NCBI GenBank assembly: GCA_022578965.1
Contig: MU400520.1
Coordinates: forward strand, 434,001 to 498,000
Direction: 5' to 3'
Length of the DNA: 64,000 nucleotides
Origin: Xylaria sp. FL1777
Taxonomy: Eukaryota; Ascomycota; Sordariomycetes; Xylariales; Xylariaceae
This document shows, piece by piece, positions 10,403 through 21,936 of the stretch. The number at the start of each line of letters is the position of its first letter. Within the stretch, counting starts at the first letter, position 1. The position numbers were made by a program, and so were the translations under genes. Under the pieces are notes generated by a model that searched no databases, was not told where the DNA came from, and worked only from the letters and a program-made list of their open reading frames with translations.

Positions 10403-11480
10403 GTCTGGTGAATATTATGCATGAAGGCCACCCTCTATCTTAGTAACATTCAGTACTCATAAGGACCGACACATTGCTAGTAGCTTGGTGTCGCGGGTTT
10501 CTGGGTTCGATCGGAGATATTCCACACATAAACCAAAAACACCCTCATACAGGGGGCTACATTGTAATTGCAATTTCATGTGTTGATTTCAATTGTCTAT
10601 CGGCTTTTGCGCAGCAACCACTTGTCTCACTAGATAATCTTAACAATTTATCTTTTCGTCTCCTCCTTTTCGTTTGGTCATCATTTCACAAGTGTAAGAT
10701 GCACCCCTGTCTGTAGGGCTTTGGCCAGATAAGTTAGCAGTGCAAGGACCGAGACCCGAATGCTCACAGTGCTTAGCACCGCATAAAAGAGGCTCAGTTA
10801 AACAGCAGGGCTTAGTCTGTAAGTAGTTTGTCGTACAATTGGCTCACTGCATCATAGCTTGATACACACCTACCAACTGATATTCAGAGGAGGCAGATAA
10901 CGCTAATCTCGTCAATTGACGAAGAGAGAATAGGTTTACCAACTTATAATTCTAGATTATACTATGTAATGTATGTAAGCTACCCTTTTAAGCACCTATA
11001 GATTCAAGAAACCCATCTAAGGTTAGGATGCTAGAGATCAAGCAGCGGGTAATCGCTAACACCGAGATCTAGTGTAGGATCTACCGGAGATTCAACCCTG
11101 CTTTTATTCAAACCCCGACGGCACAACCCGACCAAGAGGTAATGTTTTTAGTTTCAGGAACAGAGACAATTCACAACGTCTTGCCTACAGCAACGTCAGG
11201 AAGTCTTGTCACATAATTGATCCTTTAATTGTGTATTTATTTAGTAGATACTTATCGAGCATTAGGAAACACGATGTAGAATCTTTATACAGGATAGTGT
11301 ATGTGTTTTAAGTTACCTAGGTAGATGGTATCTATTTTTGCCAAGTCCAACTCAACATAGCCGAGTAGAACAGAAAGTCTAGTCGCTCTCGTTTACGCCG
11401 TTAATCTAATGGCAGGTCTACATCTAATAAACCATATACGCCTCTCTACGGCGTGCGCACCCTGGTCATCGCATTTCCCT

Positions 11481-12221
11481 TTACGCCCCGAACACCTTTA
11501 TCCTATCTTCAACTGGTTCGAACGTCTTCTCTTGGAGCCGTGGCCCCGTCGGCTTTCCGAATACCATCTGGGATTTCAGGGCCCAATCGGCAGGGATATT
11601 CCATTCCTTGGCTGCGGGGGCGTCCACCCAGGGGCTGTAATGCTGTAGGTTGACCCCGAGACCCTCTGCGCAGAGCATCGTCCAGACGGAATATTGCAGC
11701 ATCCCGCTAGCGTGCTCCGACCCTATAATACTGCCGTTAGCAGCACGTTGCGATTCCTATTATCTATCACCTCCACTTACATTGGGGCATCATGGCTTTT
11801 ACTAGAGGCGCTTTCGCCGCTACCTTGTCAAGCGCATCCTGGCTCTCGTAGAACAAAATCTAGGCACACGCAACTATGTCAGCAAAAGTCGCCTAACACC
11901 AGTTGGTTTTGTGGCGCAAAATACCGTTCCCTTCGCGGCGCGGAACATCTTGATTCGCGGCTCGAAGGCTTTCTCGAAGGCCGCCGGAGGTACGCCGACC
12001 TTGGCTGCGTCGTAAGCCAGGTCCCAGAGCTTCTTGTGCTCGTCGCCCAGGAGCACCACGGCGCGACCGGACTGGCAGTTGAAGGGCGAGGGGGCGTGGA
12101 GAATGCCCTCACGGACGATTTCCTGGATGCGGTCATCAGAGATGCTGACGTCGCTGGAGAGCACGTGTAACGAGCTGCGTTGCTTGATGGCGTCAAGCAG
12201 GCTGGTCGTGTTGGCGGACAT
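11481..12221 (-). CDS. Nitroreductase family oxidoreductase (Hbn1/Frm2-like)
   Basis: Three exons on the minus strand: 12221-11925, 11859-11781 and 11722-11481, giving 205 aa. The product begins MSANTTSLLDAIKQRSSLHV and shows the FMN-binding arginine/serine block (IKQRSSLHVLS), then APSPFNCQSGRAVVLLG. After splicing come ILFYESQDAL and PQWSEHASGMLQYSVW, then GLGVNLQHYSP and the C-terminal FEPVEDRIKVFG. This is the signature of the small eukaryotic nitroreductases related to yeast Hbn1 and Frm2, FMN-dependent NAD(P)H oxidoreductases linked to lipid and oxidative-stress responses. The last acceptor was set at tattatag rather than the nearer cggcag, because only the former avoids a stop and yields the conserved WSEH. 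The protein is cytosolic, with no signal peptide. The true substrate is unknown. Confidence 0.9.
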
Positions 12222-14099
12222 GGTGTGATGTTTAAGAGGATTGGGTTGTTTGAGACAAGGGCAATTGGACGGTGAGAGTAATGCGGAGTGAGACTTAGGT
12301 AGAGGCTAAGACACTGCTCACCACGGAGGCGGCTGGTCCTTATTATAAGGTGTTCAATTTGTTCAATTGTTGCCCTTGAGACATAAGCGGCATATTCAGC
12401 TCTCCACGCCGTTTTGATCCTGCCGGGTCTCGGGGCTCGAACTCGGCCGCGACGAGTTGGTCGTGCGGAAAAGCGAGGTTCCCGCCGACAAAGAAATGCT
12501 AAAGCGTCCAATTGGCAGCTTTCTTCAGTCAGAGAGGTGATACCAACAACAGGTTGGGATGCATATCCTTAAAGCCAACAACGTAAGCTTAGCTTATCTT
12601 TTAACTATCCCATTATAGCAACGTGCAAGCCGTTCTCGTATATACTAACAGGTACACTCGAAGTGACACCAAATCCACCAAATGACGTATGAGTCACTCT
12701 GTTAGTCACTTTGCAGAACCCATTATCAAGATAATATTATCTGTTCGAACTGAGTCAACCGCTATATGATGCTTACAAAGAAATCTCGACAACTTTGCTT
12801 CAGTATAATATTTTTTATTTTTGTTTTTTTGTGGTTCAGTAGTACATCATATGTATGTTAGCCATACTAGTCACAGTTGAACTTTGTCTTAGCTCTCACA
12901 CTTTGTCGAATCACCCCGCTTCCATGTCCCCGGATTTGGCATTTGGCGTGGTGGAACTTCACAGTTCCCATGCCGCCATCCTGGATAAGCGGAGTAGCTG
13001 AACCCTCATTCACTTGGATTTTTGTCTGTCCCGACACCACAGTACTTCTCAGCGAACAGCTGAATTATGCCCGTGAGCTTTAGCAGCTCATACGAGACAA
13101 TTTACCCTCTCAGCGTCTCCTTGTCCAGTCGTACACTCCTGGTCGAACCGGAGCCGCCACAAAAGCATCTTCATGCTGCTGCGGCTGCTCAAGTTCCTGC
13201 TCCATTTGCATTCGTAACGGGGTGCCGAAATTGAAGAGCGTTAAGTCGTCCGCCTTAGCGGTCGCGCCTTATGAAGCCAGGACCTTGAACGTAAGAATGG
13301 TAATCAAAAAGGGGAGGTGCGCGTCTGCTTTGCATTGGCATTCAGTATCTTTACGATTTGTTGACTGGCAGTTGAGCTGATTTGCTAGATCCTTCCCCCG
13401 GCGTTAACTTCGTCAACCACCCAACCGCACCTTGGCCTGTGTGCATGAATCGCACCATCTAAGGATCGCTACGTTCCCGTGCACGGTGGGGGTAGGTACC
13501 GGGGGGATAATTCATATTCCCCCGAAGTCGAAGAGAATACAGAGGTCCGAGGTGAAAAGGGCCACACAGTTGTAGTGATTGTGGCAGCAACTGGGAGACC
13601 AAGGTATACTCAAACTACCCTTGATGGTCAAGCTAGTACCAATGCTGTTGACTTGAAATAGGGATAAACTAGTTTGATGTAGCAAGGACGAACTAGGAAG
13701 AGGTAGTTCGAGTCCTGCTGAACTAAGGGCTGATACTAGAATCAAAAGCTTTCGGACAAGGGGGTTGGCAAGACCAGCAGAAGAGAGACGACACACAAAT
13801 AAAGTGGAAATCCTCGTGCTGGTTGCCAGGAACCAGGGAGCATATGGCACAGGATATGAGACAAAAAGTCGCCTTTGGCAGTAAGTGATAAATTGCAGCT
13901 TTTTATAACTTTAATATAGTCCATTGACGTGAAAACAACTACCATCCATATTATTTCTAGGATACAACCAGCTATTTTAAGATTTCTCTTTTAATTTTCT
14001 TACTGCTTGCGTGATATGAATGCGAAAATAAAACTAAACACTAAGATCTTGAGAAAAATAACAAGGACCACATCATTGACATGTTGACTACTTCTAGAG
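12222..14099. other. intergenic with possible minus-strand coding relics
   Basis: Nitroreductase promoter followed by gene-poor DNA to the VIT-VWA stop codon. Two minus-strand stretches have protein-like composition. At 13110-13268 a frame reads FNFGTPLRMQMEQELEQPQQ and ends VRPGVYDWTRRR. At about 12889-13078 a Cys/Trp/Gly-rich frame, interrupted by one TGA, includes YSAYPGWRHGNCEVPPRQMP. Neither could be joined into a gene or assigned to a family. Confidence 0.5.
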
Positions 14100-16967
14100 T
14101 CAGTCGTCTGTGGGAGCTTCCTTGACTAAGACCGGGCTAGAATCAGTTACGTATTCGTCCTCTTGTCGCACAGAAGTGACTGAATCCAACAACGGCGTCT
14201 TTTTGCGCGACACCCCTGCATACAAAGAACGCACCAATTTTCGGAGTCCTCTAACGGGATTGGGAGTATATGAGGTTGCTTTGCGTTTTTGCCCGACACT
14301 ATCAAGCGTTTTAAGCGTCTCCCGTGAGTACTCGAGAAGCCCATCTTTAATATTGGACAGCTGTATTTGCAGATTTATGTATCCAAGGGATTTCTCCCTC
14401 ATCATAATCCACAGGTCTTTATAATCCTTGTAGTCTCGCTCCAAGATTTCCAAAACTAGAGCTGTAATGACCACAAGATTGAGTACTGGATCCTCGAGGG
14501 TGGTTCTCTTGCATAGCCAATTCCTCAGGGTGCTGATGATATCGCGAGCCACTTCAGGCAGCTCATTCAGTGCCTCGCTTCCAATACTCCCATCGAAGGC
14601 TTGGCACCTTAGTATAGATGATATAAATACTTTTTCTGCGCAGAAATTGACATCTTTCTTATGCGAACGGAGGGGTGAATGTGGCGCTGCTTCAATGACG
14701 CGAGAAAGCGAATCGTGCGCAGGGGACCTTATCCTTACTCTTTCATGGGCGTGTACAGTCGATCGGTCTCGCCATAATGTTTGCGATGACGAAGTAATTG
14801 TATCAGGCAAGAGATGGCTATTGAAATCACTGAAACAAGACGGTTCTGAGGGGACAATTCTTGTTAACAAATGACGTCCACGATGTTTTTGCAAAGTCTC
14901 GTCCTCGATGTTAGATATTGTAATCTTATAAGCAGTGCCGGATTGAGCTTCTTCTTCCAACACCTCATCATCCTTTTCCAGAAGGAAAAGTGAAGTCCAT
15001 TTGGATGGCAATGCGTATCTGCAGGCTATGCTCTCAGCAAGGCGTGATAAAGCTGCTGCCTCGCCCTCGGTGGGCAGGCAAGCTTCACCCTGATAGGCCG
15101 TAGTTGAGGATATTCCCCGCTCGAGATCATCTAATAGAGCTCTGGCTGACAAACTGTGGATAAGCGTGCTGGGTTTCTCCGGTCTGGTGATTGTAGCATT
15201 CATGGTCGTCCGTTTTCCCTCGGAAGTAAAGACAATAGGGATAATGTCATTCTCCGGGGCTGTTCCTTGCTCCAGAAGGAGAAAAATTCGGTGCGCTTGA
15301 AAGGGATTGAGGCACTGAAGGTTTGCTGGCGATGTCATCCCTTTGAGGCCACCTAGTTCAAGTCTTAGATCATGAACATGGCTAGTTAAGGCTGCCTTCA
15401 ATATCGCAACTACTCGTTCTTCCCAGCCGTCTTTGTCAGCTCGGGGGATAATTTCCGAGTAACCTCCTCCTTGCTTTGCAATTCCCTCGACAAGTGCGTG
15501 GGAAACATGAGCGCCGAGTCCCAGCGAGAAGAATCGAATTGCGCCATTTGAAGATTCTCTAGCTCTACGAATTAGGTTAAGTGTATCGTCAAGCCGCCAA
15601 ACCTCGCCATCCGTAAGAATCACCACGTCACATGGCAGAGACGGATCCCTAGCAGCAATTATCGCCTCGAGAGCAGGGAGGATTTCAGTTCCTCCCATAT
15701 CTGGACGGAAATTTGTGTCCACATAATTCAAGGCGATTCGAAGCGATTCCTCTTCGTATACCCGTGACTTGGCCCAGAGCCGTTCGTAATGTGATCCGAA
15801 AGACCATATGTTGAAAGTCCGACCTATGGGTATACCCTTGAGGAAGAACTGCATTGCAGATCTCAAATTTCCTATCTTATCCTCCATTGAGCCAGATCTG
15901 TCGGCTACAAATAGGATCTCTCCAGTTTTCGAGGTTTCCTTCAAAATGGGTAACATACGTGGGGGTAGTGTCACCATCATAGCAGCTTGACTCTCAAATA
16001 AGGGATGTATCTCTAGCCAAGCTTCCGGGCTGCCGTCCCCCTTGCTACACGCAGCGTCAATAGAAAGCATGAAGTCAGTTTCCATCCAACTAGTGGCTTC
16101 CTTCATGGTGACTATTGCTGTTTCGTGGTTGGCTTCTTCAGATCCTTTTCCGATGTGATCCCATTTGCGTGCTTGGCGGCTTTCAGTGCCTCGTTCCACG
16201 TGGATTTCATGGCTAACGCTTCTGATTGACTTTATATGCTCTGATTCGAGGATTTCTATACGAAGCGAGATATCATCTGGCTTCGTTTCGATATTGATCC
16301 CCTGAAGACTGTCAGGGCGTCGGCCATATCTGTTTACTATATAGGTTGGAATAACCAGGGTCGTGGTATTTGTATCCTGACCGAATCTGCGTTGCAAAAT
16401 GGTTGCATATGTTATCTCAGTCTTGACGCGCGTATTTGGCGGAATGTTGCCAAGCGAAGATGTGAAAATCTCGGCCGTATTCTGCTCCAACAAAGCCGCT
16501 GTATTCTGTGATCCAAGAGCTTGTTCAAATTCCATTTGAGCTTCGACTTTCGGACGGGCCGTGGCCTTTAGCACTTTGTTGTTTCCAATACGACAAGTGA
16601 AACCCGTAACTGTACAGTTATTCGGAAGCGCAAAAGTATAAGACCCGTGACGAATGGGGACATCGGCATCGTTCCAGAACAGTTGCTTAGCAGTCACTTC
16701 CGCCACATCTCCTGCGATGCGCGCCTCTATTGAGACTGATACGGCAGGCAAGACATTTCGGTTTAATTCTTTCAGAGCATTGCTCGGGAATATTTTCGTA
16801 TGGACATTTTCCTGAGTTGAATATTGGGGTCTAAAGAAACGTTGTGTGATCGGAGCTGCTTGCCCACCGGTAAGTGAAAGAGCTGCGGATGGAGAAGCGG
16901 TTACAGTATATTCGTGTGGTAGCGGCTCGCGAGGATCCCACACAATTCCAGCAGAGAAAATACTCAT
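14100..16967 (-). CDS. VIT and von Willebrand factor A domain protein
   Basis: Single-exon 955-aa protein. Residues about 70-205 form a VIT (vault/inter-alpha-trypsin) domain, including VSIEARIAGDVAEVTAKQLF and the NTAEIFTSSLGNIPPNT block. Residues about 348-515 are a VWA domain with an intact MIDAS: D356-x-S358-x-S360 (VADRSGSMEDK), T427 (MGGTEILPAL) and D453 (ILTDGEVW). The C-terminal 350 residues are helical without known motifs and resemble the tail of VWA5A-like and fungal VIT-VWA proteins. There is no signal peptide or membrane segment, so it is intracellular. Such proteins are thought to be metal-dependent adhesion or scaffold modules, but no fungal pathway is established. Start codons of this gene and the 639-aa gene at 17256 are only 288 bp apart and divergent, suggesting co-regulation. 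Confidence 0.9.
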   Translation of the reverse strand: MSIFSAGIVWDPREPLPHEYTVTASPSAALSLTGGQAAPITQRFFRPQYSTQENVHTKIFPSNALKELNRNVLPAVSVSIEARIAGDVAEVTAKQLFWNDADVPIRHGSYTFALPNNCTVTGFTCRIGNNKVLKATARPKVEAQMEFEQALGSQNTAALLEQNTAEIFTSSLGNIPPNTRVKTEITYATILQRRFGQDTNTTTLVIPTYIVNRYGRRPDSLQGINIETKPDDISLRIEILESEHIKSIRSVSHEIHVERGTESRQARKWDHIGKGSEEANHETAIVTMKEATSWMETDFMLSIDAACSKGDGSPEAWLEIHPLFESQAAMMVTLPPRMLPILKETSKTGEILFVADRSGSMEDKIGNLRSAMQFFLKGIPIGRTFNIWSFGSHYERLWAKSRVYEEESLRIALNYVDTNFRPDMGGTEILPALEAIIAARDPSLPCDVVILTDGEVWRLDDTLNLIRRARESSNGAIRFFSLGLGAHVSHALVEGIAKQGGGYSEIIPRADKDGWEERVVAILKAALTSHVHDLRLELGGLKGMTSPANLQCLNPFQAHRIFLLLEQGTAPENDIIPIVFTSEGKRTTMNATITRPEKPSTLIHSLSARALLDDLERGISSTTAYQGEACLPTEGEAAALSRLAESIACRYALPSKWTSLFLLEKDDEVLEEEAQSGTAYKITISNIEDETLQKHRGRHLLTRIVPSEPSCFSDFNSHLLPDTITSSSQTLWRDRSTVHAHERVRIRSPAHDSLSRVIEAAPHSPLRSHKKDVNFCAEKVFISSILRCQAFDGSIGSEALNELPEVARDIISTLRNWLCKRTTLEDPVLNLVVITALVLEILERDYKDYKDLWIMMREKSLGYINLQIQLSNIKDGLLEYSRETLKTLDSVGQKRKATSYTPNPVRGLRKLVRSLYAGVSRKKTPLLDSVTSVRQEDEYVTDSSPVLVKEAPTDD

Positions 16968-17255
16968 TTTTGTAAATGGCGAATTGAGCTGTCAAGAATT
17001 TCGTTGACTGACCAAAGGTAAGACTGGATGGAAGCTAGGTGAGATTAGAACTGAAAATTTGAAGGGGCGGATGTGTTGCATGTAGGCTGCCCACGGGTTG
17101 CCTGATTAAGGCAACATTGGTGCGCAGCTGTTTGAGGCTGTGCTGACAACAATATTTTTCTGACAAGCTTAGGCGTATTTAAACACAGCCCATGGCTGCC
17201 ATCTTCTACCCGGAAACAGAAACTTCCCAAGTCTATACGTGTACTTGTCTATAAG
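16968..17255. promoter_or_regulatory. 288-bp shared divergent promoter
   Basis: Short head-to-head interval between the VIT-VWA gene and the 639-aa gene. Both must be driven from here. Apart from AT-rich stretches I see no identifiable operator. Confidence 0.5.
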
Positions 17256-19502
17256 ATGGCCTTCCAAATATCCATAGGTGACGCCATCCTCCTTGCACAG
17301 ATAGCATGGCGATTGGGCCAAACTTTTACTAAAGGTAGACAATCAGCTCCTGCAGAGTTCCAGGAAGTTGAGAATGAGCTATACTCATTGAGCGCAGCGC
17401 TTACGGCAGCCGAGAACGAATATGACAGCGTGCGAACATCTGCTAACCAGATCGTTTCTGGGAACAATCGACGCATAGAAAACCAAGATATCTTCGCACA
17501 AATTATTGGAAATTGCAAGCACACCTTAGCACATTTAGAAGAAATTGTCAAGAAGTACATGATTGTCTCAGAACAGGGTGATCCTCAGAAGCACAAGCTT
17601 GAAAGATGGAGTCATTCGATATTGAAGAACTGGAGAAAGATTGAGTGGACAACAGAAAAGGGGGACCTAAACACGCTGCGAAGTCAAATCATGATTCATA
17701 CCAACAGTCTCAATTTGCTCATCAACATTGGCACTAGGTATGCATCGTCCCAATGTAGAGAATATTCTTCTGACCATATTAGCTCACGTGCAGCCTCGAT
17801 TGAACGATCTTTGGACAAGAAATTGGCACTTCTTGAAGAATTGCACCAGTGGTATGTCGCCAATCTCAAGGATACTGTGCCAAAACGCAGCACAACTTCT
17901 AGCAGCCTCATAACAACATCTGAGAAGACAAGCCATGTGCAGACATCAGAAATTGTATCAACCTTTGAGTTAGCTAAGAAAACTCCGACCGGTGATGAAG
18001 TAATATGCCCCTATGCATCTGTCAGAAGCGAGTGGATTGACTCCTTCGTGGATGATATTTTAGACCCTAGTTCAGGCTCTATGTTTGTCTGCAATTGTTT
18101 AGACCGTCACTCTGGGGTACTCTCACATCAGCTCAGCGTTCAAAGATACGGGCGTAAGTATTGTTTCCATGCTACAAGGAAGATAGCTAATAGACTGTAG
18201 TATCCCATCTTATGTTCCCTATTCGCATCGCAGGCGATGACGGATCATGGGTTTTATACAAGACAGCAGACACAGCAACCAACCAACTAGTGGATTTATA
18301 CATCCAGAAATCCCATCCATATTGTAAGTTGCAATAACGTCAAGGTCCGACGATGAACTAATTAGAACTACTATAGACATGCGCCGCTTGGAGGATACAT
18401 TCTTTCGATTTCTCTCAAGGAAACGAGGGGAGGCTATTCTAGCCCAAGGTGTAGGCAATAGCCTTTGCTACATCGCGACGAATACCCAAGAAGAGCATGT
18501 CTTGGAAGCGATGAGGTTGGTTCCTTCTAGATACACACTTATAGCACTGTGAGTGACTGACCATTCCACAGTGACTTAAAGATTTCTCAGAAATCGGTCG
18601 AGTCGATTAGTTTCAAAAGCGGCCAAATATACCATATTCAAGAATGGGTCACTGATGTCCAAATCCTGCAATACGGGGTGTCAAATTTAGGACCTTCCGT
18701 TGGCGGCACCCAAGCCATTATACGATCGCTAGACTATGCCGAAATTCTGATCACATTTGACACTAACGAAGCCCAAGAACGTAGCGACGTGGTCAGCATG
18801 ATCCTCAAGTGTGAGTACTCGGTGGGACAGTGCTGAATGTGTACGCCTCTAACGTCTATCAGTAAGACGCAATGCCGTCACGAAACTGACGGAGAAGGCA
18901 TCTGTAGACATAAAGTCTATTGAGGCTGTTGGCATATACCTGGATGAACGGACAACAGCATACGATGGGTTAGACGTCAGCATTCAGTTCACAACAAAAT
19001 TGGGTAAGTATTACATCGCAGCAGTTCCCTGTAGTGGAACAAATACTCATTTTAAACAGCGGCCAAGGAGTTCCACGAGAATATTGGATCCATGCGGAAG
19101 GACTTGTTCGTGAGAGGTCTCCGATACCCAAGATCAAATGAAAAGATCGTGCTTAGCTTGTAAGTTCACTGCCAAGGAAAGAGTTCGAACGAGTCACGCG
19201 CGTCGCTGATAACTACTATTAGACAAGCTGCGAAAGTGGAATGTGAGAGCGTGTATATCGACGATGCCGAAATTACTATCGTGGTAGACACAGATTTCAA
19301 GTATCGTTTAATCATCGCGAGTCGTAATGGATGCACAATCATAAGTCAGATTCTCGTCGAAGACTTCTTCACATCTCCTTCCGGTAGACCGAACTTCACA
19401 GGATCAACCTATCGAGTTCAGATAGGAGAGACAGGAGAGAGGAAGGTATATCGTTACAATAATGGGTTCAGACATCTCAGTCTCAGCACTACACAAGGTT
19501 AG
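17256..19502 (+). CDS. Unknown protein with fungal-STAND-like N-terminal domain
   Basis: Seven exons: 17256-18153, 18201-18323, 18377-18515, 18572-18810, 18863-19003, 19060-19159 and 19223-19502. All phases close to give 639 aa. The N-terminus (MAFQISIGDAILLAQIAWRL, then about 150 residues of predicted helices) resembles the helical N-terminal domain that precedes NACHT or NB-ARC in fungal STAND proteins. No P-loop NTPase follows. The middle is Ser/Thr-rich (about 210-250). The remainder (from about residue 260) is a beta-rich region of unknown family, with segments such as GDDGSWVLYKTADTATNQLV and VYIDDAEITIVVDTDFKYRL. There is no membrane segment or signal peptide. It is divergent from the VIT-VWA gene. 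The splice model is well supported because each junction keeps a continuous hydrophobic pattern; the function is not known. Confidence 0.8.
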
Positions 19503-21906
19503 AGAAACGCCTCAATGAACATGACAACCAATAGCTGACCGTCTTTCGTTAGCGAACCGTATGCTAGATCTTGCGCGAAGCTCCGTCTCATTCAGCATAC
19601 GAAACAGAGAGCACTGCACAGAGTGATAGGGTGCCGCGAAAGGCTTACTAGCTACAGCTAGTGATCCAAGCACCTGCACCACCTGGAACAACATTCCAGG
19701 GTTACCGTTATAGCTGGCTCCAATAATCTTAAGATTCAGCGTGCCATATGTACCTATAGAATAAGTTGTGACACTCCCTGATGTGGCAGGTCCTCCCGCA
19801 TCCCAATAAAGCTACCTAGTGCACTGCGTAAGCTAGGTAATCTCATTCCCCTGTGATGTGACTCTGCGCTGGCGATGCGCGCGCTAGCCCACGCCATCGA
19901 ACCAGAGACGCGGGAACACGATGAGACGGCTTTAAGAAACGGGTATATTAAACTGTTACTATTTTTTGTCACATTGCAATATCGAGATTCTTCTTGTATA
20001 GGCGACTATTTATAGCCCCCTTTCGGTGGCGTGAGACAGGTTCACATCTAACAGGATCAGGCGACGCGGGATGTGCACATTACTATAGCCAATTATGCAT
20101 GTATGTGTGGTCATATATGCCTATATATGTGCGCATGTATAGTATTTGTATTATTTGGTCAGTATCCCTACCTGTTCGGATGTGTTAACCGCGGCGGCTA
20201 ATATGGGAGCATGCTATTAAGCTAGGGAATGAGTTGAGTTCCTGCATGCAAAGCAGCTAGAATGGGTGTCGCTGATGCTACGACAAGAGAACGGAGGGAT
20301 AATAAGACAAAAAAGACTAAGACAAACAAATAAAACCGGAGGGTATTAGGCGAATAGGGTGTGGAAGGATAGAACAGTAGATATGATGTTTGATCTTGTT
20401 TTTGAAGGATTTGAGAGGTGTATCAGCCCGCCGATATTATCGTGAAGAGTGCGTCGACCTCTCATCTCGTGACGATGTCCGAATAAGCCCTATGCATATC
20501 TCTGCGACTCGATGCGGTAGGAAGAGCATATAACCAGGTCCTAGTAAGGTGATCAGTTTAGATGGCATGAAGGACCACGAGCATCGGCATAGCGGAGCCA
20601 CAGGTCCGCTTCTGATCCAAGCGTTAGCTGGGAATTCCCGAGCCAAGCTTTTCTGGACAGCTTCCTGCTATCGGAGCTTCTCAAGTCGGCATGGGCGATG
20701 TGGCTGGCACGAAGGAGAGTCTGGTGGCGGAGGCTGTTCGCCTAGACCCTGGTCTCCGCTCTGTCAGGTACCGGGCAATTCGCCCCAGCGCCACAGACTA
20801 TTGGAAGCCCATCGCCGTCGCGTCTACCTGCGGCTGGCAATTCGACTTGTCGCAAGAATAGTGTTTCCCACACATCGGGGAGGTGTGGTATGACGTGGAA
20901 TGGGAGGCTTGTCCGTAAGATCGGGCTTGAAATGGTCCATTGTGCATACGTGCTTCAAGTGGCATACCGGCCAAAACATGTTCTCCAACCTGCAACCCTG
21001 CTCGGCTAATGATAAAACTTCCCAGGCGGCCTGAAGATTCCCACCAAATCGGAAAATTATCGCTTGGTGCGTTAACAGACTAGCGAGATATGCAGCGCTT
21101 GGCACGCGTAACAAGATCCCACGGGACTCCACAAGAGCCCGGGGATGGTATAGCGTATCTACAGGACGGCTAGTGTAAAGAAACGGGCATGAGTGGTATC
21201 GTCTGTTACGAGAAATTTGTCTTAATTTGTAGCGAGATTGTAACTTTACTTAACGTAGCCTAATCAAGATTACCTACCACTAGTTTCAAGTCCCCCAATG
21301 AGAAATGATATAAAGTCGGTAGGGTATCGATTTCGTGGTAGAGGTTTTCATCGCTCGTATGATACCGATAGTATTATGTAGATCTCCCAAGAGGAAAACG
21401 TGGTTATGGACGTTAACCAGTTGCTAAGTCTGGGTATTATCAGCGTCGCATGTGAGACAAAAACTGCTCAGAGGTCAGCTCAGTCTATTTGTGGGTTAAC
21501 GTTGCTGAGCTGGTATGCTGCTGGAGAGCGTCTTGTTGATCATTTGCCTCTTCTTATGGTGTATCCGAAGAATTGTGACACCTTGACTCAACGCTCGCTA
21601 TACCTGTTCCATCGTGACTGGACCTGGTAGGCGCAAGTTGATAAAAACCAAGAACAGGACCGTATCTTGGCGGGTAGAATAAGGGGCAGCCGATTGTAAC
21701 ATAGTCATCTGCCTCGTCATTAAGAGAAGCCCACAATGATAGATGAACGACGTAGATCCCGAGTGGTCCATATAACATAACACGACTCTTTCGTTGGGAC
21801 GAGCCAAAAGAGAAGAAATGACGAAGCTTTCCGTGTCAGTTATTTGAATAATGTCCGTGGCGTGAGCTGAAAGTTATAATAGCACAAGGCCGCACTAATC
21901 GATCAT

Positions 21907-21936
21907 CTACCTAGACTACCTAGGTATCTAGGTACT
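21907..21936. repeat. CTACCTAG/TAGGTA low-complexity block
   Basis: Interleaved ctacctag, ctaggta and ggtatcta units. It belongs to the same dispersed motif as at 3977-3998. Confidence 0.65.

Larger units (their letters stand above)
9454..11480. other. intergenic with relics
   Basis: About 2 kb between the SDR start and the nitroreductase stop. It contains a 26-nt poly(A) tract (9965-9990), a short methyltransferase-like relic (listed separately) and otherwise AT-rich sequence without gene features. Confidence 0.6.

Noticed and set aside
20824..21250. About 142-codon open minus-strand frame
   Set aside because: No ATG near its start, no recognisable domain, and an equally protein-like frame exists on the other strand; probably chance.
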